A stretch of 64,000 bases of DNA from Bacillus sp. FJAT-22090 (lineage in GTDB: Bacteria; Bacillota; Bacilli; Bacillales_A; Planococcaceae), in the NCBI RefSeq assembly GCF_007676755.1, contig NZ_VEBK01000011.1, forward strand, positions 89,702-153,701, given 5' to 3'. The translations under genes and the position numbers were made by a program. The notes beneath the pieces were generated by a model. That model saw only the letters and a program-made list of their open reading frames with translations, was not told where the DNA came from and did no database searches. Shown here piece after piece: positions 52,877-60,756 of the stretch. Each line of letters starts with the position of its first letter. The first letter of the stretch is position 1.

Positions 52877-53707
52877 TCAAAAGTTAAAATTATCCGGATC
52901 TTTGCCAACTCGTTCATTTAAGTTAAGCGCATCAATATTCTTCAAATCTTCAAACGACAGTTCAAAATCAAATACATCGAAGTTTTCTATAATTCTAGTT
53001 GGGGTAACTGACTTTGGAATAACAATTAAATCATGTTGCAAGTGCCAGCGAATAATAACTTGCGTAGTTGATTTGCCATACTTGGCACTAATTCTTTTTA
53101 AAGTTGGTTCATCAAGTAATCCACCTCTTGCTAGCGGAGACCATGAAGTGACAGCAATTCCTTTTTCCGTACAGTACTCTCGAAGGTCAAATTGTGTTAA
53201 CCTAGGATGACATTCAATTTGATTGACCATTGGCTGTACATTCGCTTTAGCAGCAATTGCCTCTAAATGATGCTGATGGTGATTGGAAACACCGGTAGCT
53301 CGGATTAGTTTTTCTTCATATAATCGCTCAATTGCTCGGTAAGTCTCAACAAAAGTATCTTTTACCGGCCAATGTGTTAAATATAAATCCACATAATCTA
53401 GACCAAGCAACTCCAGTGATTTTTCAAAAGCTTGTAATGTTTGGTCGTATCCTTGGTCTGTATTCCATACTTTTGTCGTGATAAAAATATCTTCTCTTGC
53501 ACGCTTAGATGCCCGAATCGCCTCTCCCACTTCTCTTTCATTTGCGTAAAGGGAAGCGGTATCAATATGACGATATCCATTATCTAATGCTGTGGATATT
53601 GCTTGAAGGGCAATATCAGGCTCTGTCATTTTATAAACTCCTAAACCAATGCGTGGCATTTCTACCCCGTTTGCTAATCGTTTTGTTGAATTATTATGTA
53701 ATTGCAT
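52877..53707 (-). CDS. Aldo/keto reductase (YvgN/YtbE-like)
   Basis: A 276-residue TIM-barrel NADPH-dependent reductase with the catalytic tetrad Asp, Tyr (DNGYRHIDTASLYANE), Lys (TKVWNTDQG) and His (LTHWPVKD), and cofactor loop IPKSVTPTRIIENFD. Relatives reduce glyoxal and methylglyoxal. I chose ATG 53707 (MQLHNNS) because AAAGG is 9 bases upstream; the in-frame ATG 9 bases earlier is adjacent to that site. Confidence 0.9.
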   Translation of the reverse strand: MQLHNNSTKRLANGVEMPRIGLGVYKMTEPDIALQAISTALDNGYRHIDTASLYANEREVGEAIRASKRAREDIFITTKVWNTDQGYDQTLQAFEKSLELLGLDYVDLYLTHWPVKDTFVETYRAIERLYEEKLIRATGVSNHHQHHLEAIAAKANVQPMVNQIECHPRLTQFDLREYCTEKGIAVTSWSPLARGGLLDEPTLKRISAKYGKSTTQVIIRWHLQHDLIVIPKSVTPTRIIENFDVFDFELSFEDLKNIDALNLNERVGKDPDNFNF

Positions 53708-53747
53708 GAAATTCATCCTTTCAATTGGAAGAAAACGACTGAACGAA

Positions 53748-53930
53748 TCAGTCGTCTTCTCTTTGTTTTACGGACAGTGCATCAGTCGTTTGTGCTGGAT
53801 CTGCTGCACGATGGTCTTTTTTCAACTCATGTTCATCTCGAAGTTTCTCCATTTGTTTTCCTAGCTGCTTTACTTCTTCCATGTTTGTTGCCATCGAACC
53901 GTTCTCTGGATCATTTTTCAAATTACTCAT
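53748..53930 (-). CDS. Small hydrophilic protein, unknown function
   Basis: A 60-residue acidic/basic helical protein (MSNLKNDPENGSMATNME..., then KQLGKQMEKLRDEHELKKDH) with no Cys and no hydrophobic segment. AAAGGAGTG lies 9 bases before the ATG. It resembles small stress or spore proteins of Bacillales in composition only. It follows no other gene and precedes the aldo/keto reductase by 40 bases, so the two may be cotranscribed. Confidence 0.6.
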   Translation of the reverse strand: MSNLKNDPENGSMATNMEEVKQLGKQMEKLRDEHELKKDHRAADPAQTTDALSVKQREDD

Positions 53931-54088
53931 TTAAAAAATCACTCCTTTTCTTTATCGTAGTAGAATTTTTTGATTGTTGCAACTATCAAGAGAGCTAATT
54001 TCGCCATACTTTCGGTTTTACATAACATTTCTTTTTAAAACAAAATAGGGTATACTTAGTTCAGAATATATTAGAGGAGGCGCCCAAT

Positions 54089-54181
54089 ATGAGACTAATC
54101 ATTATGCTTGGCGTTATTGTGTCGTTCCTTGCTGCCATTTTCAAAGCAGGATACGAAGACAAACCAGGTGCTAACAAATAA
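54089..54181 (+). CDS. 30-residue membrane peptide
   Basis: MRLIIMLGVIVSFLAAIF is a single hydrophobic helix, followed by KAGYEDKPGANK. GAGGAGGCG stands 9 bases before the ATG and a strong terminator follows, so it is a real single-gene unit. In size and topology it resembles small membrane regulators; I do not recognise the family. Confidence 0.65.
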   Translation: MRLIIMLGVIVSFLAAIFKAGYEDKPGANK

Positions 54182-54192
54182 GAATGCGATGC

Positions 54193-54232
54193 TAAAAACG
54201 GACGAGTCTATTTTGACTACGTCCGTTTTTTT
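54193..54232. terminator. Terminator shared by the 30-residue gene and trmL
   Basis: AAAACGGAC-AGTC and GACT-GTCCGTTTTTTT arms with a TATTTT loop; also usable on the minus strand. Confidence 0.88.
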
Positions 54233-54704
54233 AGTGTAACCCAGGGTAATTTTGTTGTCTCAAAGCTTCATATATTAAAATAGCAGCTGTGTTGGATAGG
54301 TTTAATGAACGAATATTGTCGTTCATCGGAATTCTAAGCGCCTTATCTGGGTGGGCATCTATAAATTCACGTGGCAACCCTTTTGTTTCACGACCAAAAA
54401 TAAAGAAATGATCCTTCTCCACATCACTAAAGTCATATGTCGTATGTGGCTTTGCTCCAAACTTAGTAATTAGATAATATTCACCTTCTGGATGGACGGC
54501 AAAAAAATCTTCTAATCCATCATAGTAAGTAATGTCCACATGCTCCCAATAATCTAGACCTGCTCGCTTTAACATTTTGTCATCAGTGGAAAAACCAAGT
54601 GGTCTAATTAGATGTAGTTTTGCTCCCGTTCCAGCACAAGTTCTAGCAATATTCCCTGTATTTGCTGGGATTTCCGGTTGATATAACACAATATTAATAC
54701 TCAT
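54231..54704 (-). CDS. trmL: tRNA (cytidine/uridine-34 2'-O)-methyltransferase TrmL
   Basis: A 157-residue SPOUT methyltransferase with knotted SAM site: YQPEIPANTGNIARTCAGTGAKLHLI at the start, FGRETKGLP in the middle and RSLNLSNTAAILIYEALRQ at the end. It modifies the wobble position of leucine tRNAs. It lies 11 bases after queG, another wobble-modification gene, so the two form a tRNA-modification operon. Confidence 0.95.
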   Translation of the reverse strand: MSINIVLYQPEIPANTGNIARTCAGTGAKLHLIRPLGFSTDDKMLKRAGLDYWEHVDITYYDGLEDFFAVHPEGEYYLITKFGAKPHTTYDFSDVEKDHFFIFGRETKGLPREFIDAHPDKALRIPMNDNIRSLNLSNTAAILIYEALRQQNYPGLH

Positions 54705-54715
54705 ATTTACACTTC

Positions 54716-55855
54716 CTATTTTTCAATTTGGTAAAATTGGAGACCTTTTTCTATTTCCGCTTTTACTTCAACTACTTGCTCAATTTGAAGAGCTTTTTTT
54801 AATGCAGTTAGACCCTCTTCTGTATTGATTTTACCTATTGCCCACGCTGCAGTTCCTCTAATTACAGGACGGGCATCATTTTCTAAAAGCTCAATCAGTG
54901 TGGGTACAGCAGTCACTTCTTTAAAGTGAGCGAGTGCTAGTATTGCGTTTCGTTGAATTGGATTTTTCCCTCGCCATGCACCAGACATATGCCCATATGT
55001 CTCTTTAAACGTTCGGTTCGTCATACTTAGCAATGGCAAAAGCAATGGTTTTACAAGATCTGGATCTGGTGTAAATGCTTCTTGATGTAAATTTGCTTTT
55101 CCTTTATTTTTCGGACAAATCGTTTGGCAAGTATCACAGCCATATATACGATTTCCTATTTTGTGACGAAATTCATCGGCGACCATCGTTTTCGTTTGTG
55201 TTATAAAAGCGATACATCTTTGTGCGTTTAACTGTCCACCTTCTATTAATGCTCCAGTTGGACAAATATCCAAGCAAAGTCTGCACTCTCCACATTGATC
55301 CTCCATCGGTTCACTCGGAGCAAATGGGATGGATGTTATCATTTCACCTAAGTATACATAAGAACCAAATTCAGGTGTAATAACTGCACAGTTTTTTGCA
55401 CTCCAACCTATTCCTGCCCGCTCCGCAACCGCACGATCAGAAAGTTCTCCTGTATCCACCATAGAACGCAATCTAGCATCTGGTATATGCGTTAATATAT
55501 ATAGCTCTAAAAGGGCAAGTTTTTCACGTAACACGGTATGATAATCAGTTCCCCAGGAAGCTCTGGCAAAAATCCCCCGCCTCGCTCCTTTTACACTTTT
55601 CGGAGCGTCTTTCATCTTGGAAGGATAAGCAATGGCGATGGCAATAATACTTTTAGCTTCTGAAAGTAACAGCTCTGGATGTGTTCGTTTTTCAATGTCT
55701 GGTTCTTCAAAACCGGATGCATATCCTAGCTCTTGTTGACGAATTAATCTATTTTTTAATTCATGAAATGGAGAGGCAGACGTAAATCCAATCTTATCAA
55801 TTCCAATGGAAGCTGCGTATTCTATTAGTTGCTGTTGAAACTGATTGATATTCAC
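54716..55855 (-). CDS. queG: Epoxyqueuosine reductase QueG
   Basis: A 379-residue cobalamin-dependent iron-sulfur enzyme for the last step of queuosine formation in tRNA. It has DTGELSDRAVAERAG with the catalytic Asp, two 4Fe-4S motifs (CGECRLCLDICPTGA and CDTCQTICPKN), and C-terminal HEAT-like repeats (about 290-379) found in the Gram-positive form. trmL follows by 11 bases. Confidence 0.95.
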   Translation of the reverse strand: MNINQFQQQLIEYAASIGIDKIGFTSASPFHELKNRLIRQQELGYASGFEEPDIEKRTHPELLLSEAKSIIAIAIAYPSKMKDAPKSVKGARRGIFARASWGTDYHTVLREKLALLELYILTHIPDARLRSMVDTGELSDRAVAERAGIGWSAKNCAVITPEFGSYVYLGEMITSIPFAPSEPMEDQCGECRLCLDICPTGALIEGGQLNAQRCIAFITQTKTMVADEFRHKIGNRIYGCDTCQTICPKNKGKANLHQEAFTPDPDLVKPLLLPLLSMTNRTFKETYGHMSGAWRGKNPIQRNAILALAHFKEVTAVPTLIELLENDARPVIRGTAAWAIGKINTEEGLTALKKALQIEQVVEVKAEIEKGLQFYQIEK

Positions 55856-55910
55856 GATTGATCTCCTTTCTTATGGTACACTAAAGTAAATACGTGTAAG
55901 GATGGTTGCT

Positions 55911-56600
55911 ATGATTATTACTTTAGATGATTCATTATTGCAAATCGAACCCGCATTTAAATTAGGCATTATACATTATACCAAAATTACTGTATCTTCT
56001 TCGCCTCAAATGCTTAAAGGGCGACTTCAATTATTCCAAGAACAGCTTTTCTTTGAATTGGAAGAGAAATCAGTAACAGAATTTGAAGGCATAAAAGAAT
56101 GGCGCACATTATGGAAGAAGTTCGGTGCGGATCCAAACCGCTATCGCCACTCGGCTGAAGCACTATATCGACGAATTGCAAAACAAAATTATATCACACC
56201 ATTGCATTCAGCTGTCGATATAAATAATTTCTTTTCCATGAAATATGAAATTCCGTTCGGCATATATGATGTAAATAAAATCGACGGGGATATTACTATA
56301 TCCCTTGGAACTGAAAACTCCAATTATACAGGCTTAAATGGACGTGAAAATGTGCTAAAAAATATCGTTGCGCTTCATGATACAACAGGTGCGTTTGGTA
56401 GTCCTTTTGTAGATTCGATTAAAACTGCTGTAACAGAAGAGACTACAGAAGCAATACAAGTCGTTTTTCTCCGCCCCTCTATGGAAGAGGAAGAAGGACA
56501 AAAGCTGTTAAATGCAATAGGTGACATGTTCTATCAAATACATGGAGGAGAAGTAAGTTCCATCGTATTATCTGGAGAAAATAAGGAATGGAGGAACTAA
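55911..56600 (+). CDS. B3/B4 tRNA-binding domain protein
   Basis: A 229-residue protein with the B3/4 fold of phenylalanyl-tRNA synthetase beta subunits: EWRTLWKKFGADPNRYRHSAEALYRRIAKQ, SAVDINNFFSMKYEIPFGIYDVNKIDGDI and PFVDSIKTAVTEET. Free-standing forms may edit mischarged tRNA; activity is inferred. The ATG at 55911 was chosen because AAGG is 8 bases upstream. It is translated close to the coiled-coil gene that follows by 3 bases and starts divergent from queG. Confidence 0.85.
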   Translation: MIITLDDSLLQIEPAFKLGIIHYTKITVSSSPQMLKGRLQLFQEQLFFELEEKSVTEFEGIKEWRTLWKKFGADPNRYRHSAEALYRRIAKQNYITPLHSAVDINNFFSMKYEIPFGIYDVNKIDGDITISLGTENSNYTGLNGRENVLKNIVALHDTTGAFGSPFVDSIKTAVTEETTEAIQVVFLRPSMEEEEGQKLLNAIGDMFYQIHGGEVSSIVLSGENKEWRN

Positions 56601-56603
56601 TTC

Positions 56604-57119
56604 ATGTCCAATATCTCATTAGCTGAAGCTGTTAAACTAAAAAGTATTTTACTAAAAAGAGTCCATGAACTGGAAGAAGAAATAATGCGAGTTGCCTATA
56701 CAGTAATTGAAAAAGATAGCATTCCAGTAGTAGGACCACGAAATGTTGCAAATGTTGACTTGGAACTAACTGAAACAAGAAAAGATATTAGAATGCTTGA
56801 TAAACTAATTTATGAAGCAAATATTTCACACTACGTTTCATTTAAGGAAAAAGAATACACAATTGTGGAAGCAATCGAACTGGCTACACAAATGCGTGCC
56901 CAAGCAAGGATTTATAAACAGCTAGGAGCTGCAGAAAAACAAGTAGTCCAGTACGGTTATGGTGATGGCGCCACTTATGTCCAAGTCGCATTATTCGAAC
57001 CCGAAAATTATCGTTTAAAAGCTCTTCAATTCGAAAAAGATGCAAATAAATTATCCGGTAACATAAACGCAAAAAATTATTCCGTTGCTATTAATTTTGA
57101 TGATGAAAAATATACATAA
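56604..57119 (+). CDS. Coiled-coil protein, possibly DIP1984-like
   Basis: A 171-residue protein. The first 100 residues are helical with heptads (AEAVKLKSILLKRVHELEEEI, DLELTETRKDIRMLDKLIYEAN), like DIP1984 (septicolysin-type) proteins; the rest is a mixed region ending NYSVAINFDDEKY. The family label is tentative. GGAGG stands before the ATG and it directly follows the B3/4 gene, so the two are cotranscribed. Confidence 0.6.
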   Translation: MSNISLAEAVKLKSILLKRVHELEEEIMRVAYTVIEKDSIPVVGPRNVANVDLELTETRKDIRMLDKLIYEANISHYVSFKEKEYTIVEAIELATQMRAQARIYKQLGAAEKQVVQYGYGDGATYVQVALFEPENYRLKALQFEKDANKLSGNINAKNYSVAINFDDEKYT

Positions 57120-57409
57120 ATCCTTGGTAAGGTGAGACTCCCTACCAAGGCATAGTTAGGAAATCACTCTCAAATTGAATTAGACAAACCAATGACCTCT
57201 AACTTTTCACTTTGTGACCAATGACTAATGACTACCTATTTGCGATTGCAAACGTTAATCAACTAGTGTGTTTTCTGATTTCCTACTATGTAAGACGCTC
57301 CTTTCCCTTTTCGGTAAAGGAGCGTTTTTTCCTATCAAAATAATATTTCCACAGGAGTTTGTAATATTTATCAACCTCAATTAATACATAGAGTAAAAGG
57401 AGATGTATC
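57120..57409. other. 290-bp interval with hairpins, no gene
   Basis: It holds a hairpin right after the coiled-coil gene (57121-57149, CCTTGGTA / TACCAAGG, no T-run), an AT-rich stretch with AATGACT repeats, and a strong terminator at 57294-57330. The plus-strand region before 57410 has AAAAGGAGAT. Confidence 0.6.
57294..57331 (+). terminator. Terminator downstream of the B3/4 operon
   Basis: GACGCTCCTTT and AAAGGAGCGTTTTTT pair around CCCTTTTCGGT. Confidence 0.9.
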
Positions 57410-58471
57410 ATGGTACTTCATATTTGGTTCAATAGATGGTTTTCCACTGTAGCACATTATATGGATATGATTAGAAATAATCCAGATCAACAGCAGTTTG
57501 TTATTTATGGCACACATCCTAATCCTGATACAGTCTATTTTAAAAACTGTGATATATCCGGACCGGAACCAGATATTTGTGGAGAAGAATATATTCAATT
57601 TTGCTTAGATTACTGTATTCAAAATAATATTCATATTTTTGTTCCTCGAAAAGAAAATGTCCTCATTTCACAGCACTTAGACAAATTCGAGAAAATTGGT
57701 GTTAAAGTTTTAGTGTGTCCTAAAAGTAATTTAATGAGACTTATGGATGATAAGGCGGCTTTTTATCGTGCGTTAGAGAACAAGGAACAAGAAGGGCATA
57801 TTATTGTACAAGTACCTGCTTATCAAATAGTGACTACTGCGAATAGCTTTAAACATGCTTATGAAGCGTTAAGTAAAGAGAACACTACCCTCTGCATTAA
57901 ACCAATAGTCGGAGAAGGAGCAAGCGGTTTTCGGATTATCGATGATACAGTAGATACTGTTCCCTTCCTATTCAGTACAGCTGCTTCCCAAAGAATCTCT
58001 TATGAAACTGTTTATAAAACTTTAAGCTCTCAGGAACATTTTCCTGAGTTAATGGTCATAGAATACTTGGATGGTTACGAATATAGTATCGATTGCCTAG
58101 CTGATAGTGATGGAGGGTTATTGGCAGCTATCCCTAGAAAAAAAGGTCAGGGACGTATTCAAGAAATTGTATACAATGAAGAACTAATAAGAATTGCCGA
58201 AAAGATGGCTGAACACTTTAAAATCCCTTATGTATTTAACATTCAAATAAGATATAAAGATGGTGTTCCCAAACTGTTAGAAATTAATCCACGTATGAGT
58301 GGAGGTTTACACATTAGTTGTCTCACTGATATTAATATCCCCTATTATGCGGTCAAGCTATTACTTGGAGGCAAGATGGATTCATTTCATCTTCAATACG
58401 ATGTGAAAGCAACCTATCTAGAGCAATCTGTTGTTTTGAGGAAATATAATTCAGTATTACCAACTATGTAA
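57410..58471 (+). CDS. ATP-grasp domain protein
   Basis: A 353-residue protein with an N-terminal Rossmann-like part (about 1-110) and an ATP-grasp fold (about 120-330): Lys in LCIKPIVGEGASGFRIID, VIEYLDGYEYSIDCLAD, and the metal-binding E-x-N in LLEINPRMSGGLH. It ligates a carboxylate to an amine or thiol in an unknown pathway. It is 46 bases upstream of a TerD-family gene; ATP-grasp and Ter proteins are linked in described Ter-type stress operons. The ATG follows AAAGGAGATG. Confidence 0.85.
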   Translation: MVLHIWFNRWFSTVAHYMDMIRNNPDQQQFVIYGTHPNPDTVYFKNCDISGPEPDICGEEYIQFCLDYCIQNNIHIFVPRKENVLISQHLDKFEKIGVKVLVCPKSNLMRLMDDKAAFYRALENKEQEGHIIVQVPAYQIVTTANSFKHAYEALSKENTTLCIKPIVGEGASGFRIIDDTVDTVPFLFSTAASQRISYETVYKTLSSQEHFPELMVIEYLDGYEYSIDCLADSDGGLLAAIPRKKGQGRIQEIVYNEELIRIAEKMAEHFKIPYVFNIQIRYKDGVPKLLEINPRMSGGLHISCLTDINIPYYAVKLLLGGKMDSFHLQYDVKATYLEQSVVLRKYNSVLPTM

Positions 58472-58517
58472 CATATAGGTATAATAAAGGGAATCAAATG
58501 AAAAGGAGTGGTTATCA

Positions 58518-59144
58518 TTGGTGAATTTAAGTAAAATTGAGTTGAAGAAAAAAGGACAAACGATTAATCTTACTAAAAACAATCATGCTATTGGAGAAAT
58601 TTTAGTAAATCTACAATGGAATCAAAAAAACAAAGCTAAATCTGGCGGTTTTCTTTCCTCATTACTTCGTAGTAAGCCAAAAGGTATCGATCTCGATTTA
58701 GGCTGTTTATATGAATTGAAAAACGGTTCTAAGGGATGTGTCCAAGCATTAGGAAATGCATTTGGTTCTCTTAAACATGCTCCCTATATGGAATTAGACG
58801 CTGATGACCGTACTGGTTCTGCTATTGGAGGAGAAAATCTACGAATTAACGGAAATAACATTTCAGAAATTAAGCGCATCCTCGTGTACTCGTTCATCTA
58901 TGAGGGTATAGCAAATTGGTCAGAGGCTGATGGAATCGTGACATTAAAGTATCCTGCAGGACCAGATGTTGAAGTGAAACTTAACGAGCATCGTAATGGC
59001 CAAATTATGTGTGCAATCGCTTTAATTGAAAACGTAAAAGATGAAACATTCAAGGTTGAACGTCTTGTGGAATATTTTAAGGGACATAAAGAAATGGATC
59101 GTGCTTATAACTGGGGAATGGACTGGGTTGCAGGATCTAAATAA
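58518..59144 (+). CDS. TerD family stress protein (TerA-like)
   Basis: A 208-residue protein with the calcium-binding beta-sandwich of the TerD/TerA family: start LSKIELKKKGQTINLTKNN, IDLDLGCLYELKNGSKGCVQ, YMELDADDRTGSAIGGENLRING (acidic calcium loop), YNWGMDWV at the end. AAAAGGAGTGG lies 7 bases before TTG at 58518; GTG at 58521 is the alternative. It is paired with an ATP-grasp gene. Unlike full ter clusters, only one TerD-type gene is present. Confidence 0.85.
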   Translation: MVNLSKIELKKKGQTINLTKNNHAIGEILVNLQWNQKNKAKSGGFLSSLLRSKPKGIDLDLGCLYELKNGSKGCVQALGNAFGSLKHAPYMELDADDRTGSAIGGENLRINGNNISEIKRILVYSFIYEGIANWSEADGIVTLKYPAGPDVEVKLNEHRNGQIMCAIALIENVKDETFKVERLVEYFKGHKEMDRAYNWGMDWVAGSK

Positions 59145-59178
59145 TAAATGATTACGAGGCACTTCCGATAATTTTACA

Positions 59179-59226
59179 TTTTCGGTTCGCTTTGGCCACT
59201 GATACACCTAAAAGCGAACCGAAAAT
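59179..59226. terminator. Hairpin after the TerD-family gene
   Basis: TTTTCGGTTCGCTTT and AAAGCGAACCGAAAA form a perfect 15-bp stem with an 18-base loop. No T-run beyond the stem, so it could be a terminator or an RNA-stability element. Confidence 0.7.
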
Positions 59227-59247
59227 AAATTGCGTCAAACAACTATG

Positions 59248-60129
59248 CTAATTCTCAAATAGTCCTGTTTGCTCTCCATCAATAAGGAGCTTCCATGTAC
59301 CACGTTCTTTCAATGTAATTTTGCCTGTGTAATGAAAGTTTGTTTGTAACCCTCCTGCATCTATTACGCTACTTTCCTGTTTAAAAATGGTTTCTTCCAC
59401 TATATTTCCTTTTTTATCTAGCAACTTCACTTCAATCTTCTCTTTTTCTCCATTAGGGCTTTCTAAATATATTTCATATGCTTCACCAATTGGAATTTCC
59501 TTTGGAGAGTCGAGCATTGTGTAATGCTCCGTTTTAGGGAAAGGCGGGAAAACATTAATGGTAAAAGCTTCGAATAATTCATCATCTACATAAAACGATA
59601 ATTGCCATTCTCCTTCTGAAGGAAATGGGATAAAGCTAGCTAATGTATGAGCATCCTCACTATAAAGACCAGCTGAAAGAACTCCCTGCGATAACTCAAT
59701 TTTTTCCCCTTTAGTATTCTCCGCTTCCACCCGATAATTTTTTCCAACAAGAGCATTCGCATCTCCCCAGAAGTAGAGCATCAGCTTGGCTCCTCTTCTC
59801 TTATCTTCAGCAACAAATTGTTCGTTAAAAACAAGAATTCCTACCTTTCCATCTATTCCTACTACCTCTTGCTCTCTATCGGGCAATGTAAAAGCGGTTC
59901 CGGACTGTGCCGACAGATTATATGAATCCTCTTTCGTTACAAAAAGAAATAATAGCAAAGCGCATATTCCTACAACAGCAAGAATGGGTGTTAAGAAGAT
60001 AGATCTCTTTTGAGGAGCAGAATCTGTTTTTAACTTATATAAAATTTTATCTTTTTGCTCATGCTCCAGAGAATACTTTGGAAGCTTGTTTAACTTCTCT
60101 TGCAGTTTATTATAATCCTCCATATTCAT
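59248..60129 (-). CDS. Probable anti-sigma factor with extracytoplasmic domain
   Basis: A 293-residue single-pass membrane protein: cytosolic N-terminus of about 42 residues, helix at about 44-63 (FLTPILAVVGICALLLFLFV), and an extracellular part of beta-rich domains (about 70-290). The position right after an ECF sigma gene, with a 20-base overlap, points to an anti-sigma role. It lacks the Cys/His zinc motif of classical ZAS anti-sigma factors. The extracellular part may be the stress sensor. Confidence 0.7.
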   Translation of the reverse strand: MNMEDYNKLQEKLNKLPKYSLEHEQKDKILYKLKTDSAPQKRSIFLTPILAVVGICALLLFLFVTKEDSYNLSAQSGTAFTLPDREQEVVGIDGKVGILVFNEQFVAEDKRRGAKLMLYFWGDANALVGKNYRVEAENTKGEKIELSQGVLSAGLYSEDAHTLASFIPFPSEGEWQLSFYVDDELFEAFTINVFPPFPKTEHYTMLDSPKEIPIGEAYEIYLESPNGEKEKIEVKLLDKKGNIVEETIFKQESSVIDAGGLQTNFHYTGKITLKERGTWKLLIDGEQTGLFEN

Positions 60130-60622
60130 ACCCCTCCTCTTCCATTAAAGACTTCAGCTTTCTTAAGGAACGGTAATACAACACATTTACATTATTTTCA
60201 TTACTTCTAATCACTTCTCCGACTTCCTTGGATGACATTTCCAAAATCCCTCTTAAAATGAGAACCACTTTATAATTGGATGGCAGCTTATTAATTGCTT
60301 CGTATAAGTTCCTATTGTCTTGACTCATCATAATATGACGCTCCATATCAATAGATACACTCTGATCTTGTAAAAACATATGCCTAATCCTGTCCCATAC
60401 CCGTCTCCTTCGAAAATGATCGATTACTAGGTTTCTTGCTATGGATATTAACCACGTTTTTGGATGTGCGTTCCCGTCATAACTCGAGTTTTTTCTCATC
60501 GCACGAAGAAAAGTTTCTTGCACAAGATCTTCTACATCCATTGATCCGGTATAGTAGATTAGAAAGCTAGTAATATCCCTTTCATATAAATTAAACCATT
60601 TTTCAATCAAATTGCTCTCCAA
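60110..60622 (-). CDS. ECF-type RNA polymerase sigma factor
   Basis: A 170-residue sigma-70 family ECF factor: region 2 (about 15-85; FLIYYTGSMDVEDLVQETFLRAM, KTWLISIARNLVIDHFRRRR) and region 4 (about 115-165; LPSNYKVVLILRGILEMSSKEVGEVIRSNENNVNVLYYRSLRKL). It is of the SigX/SigW/SigV size class, but I cannot assign a named sigma. Its partner gene overlaps the 3' end. The promoter it recognises is unknown. Confidence 0.92.
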   Translation of the reverse strand: MESNLIEKWFNLYERDITSFLIYYTGSMDVEDLVQETFLRAMRKNSSYDGNAHPKTWLISIARNLVIDHFRRRRVWDRIRHMFLQDQSVSIDMERHIMMSQDNRNLYEAINKLPSNYKVVLILRGILEMSSKEVGEVIRSNENNVNVLYYRSLRKLKSLMEEEGYEYGGL

Positions 60623-60703
60623 GGGATCCCTCCTTTCTTTCTTTAATAATTAGACGAATACATTGCTTTAATCTTACACGATAATCGATTACATTTTGAG
60701 ACA

Positions 60704-60746
60704 ATAAAAAAAATCAACCATTAACATACAATGGTTGATTTTTTTA
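60704..60746 (-). terminator. Terminator of proS
   Basis: On the minus strand AATCAACCATT and AATGGTTGATT form a perfect 11-bp stem, followed by TTTTTTTTATTG. Confidence 0.92.
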
Positions 60747-60756
60747 TAGTATTTAA

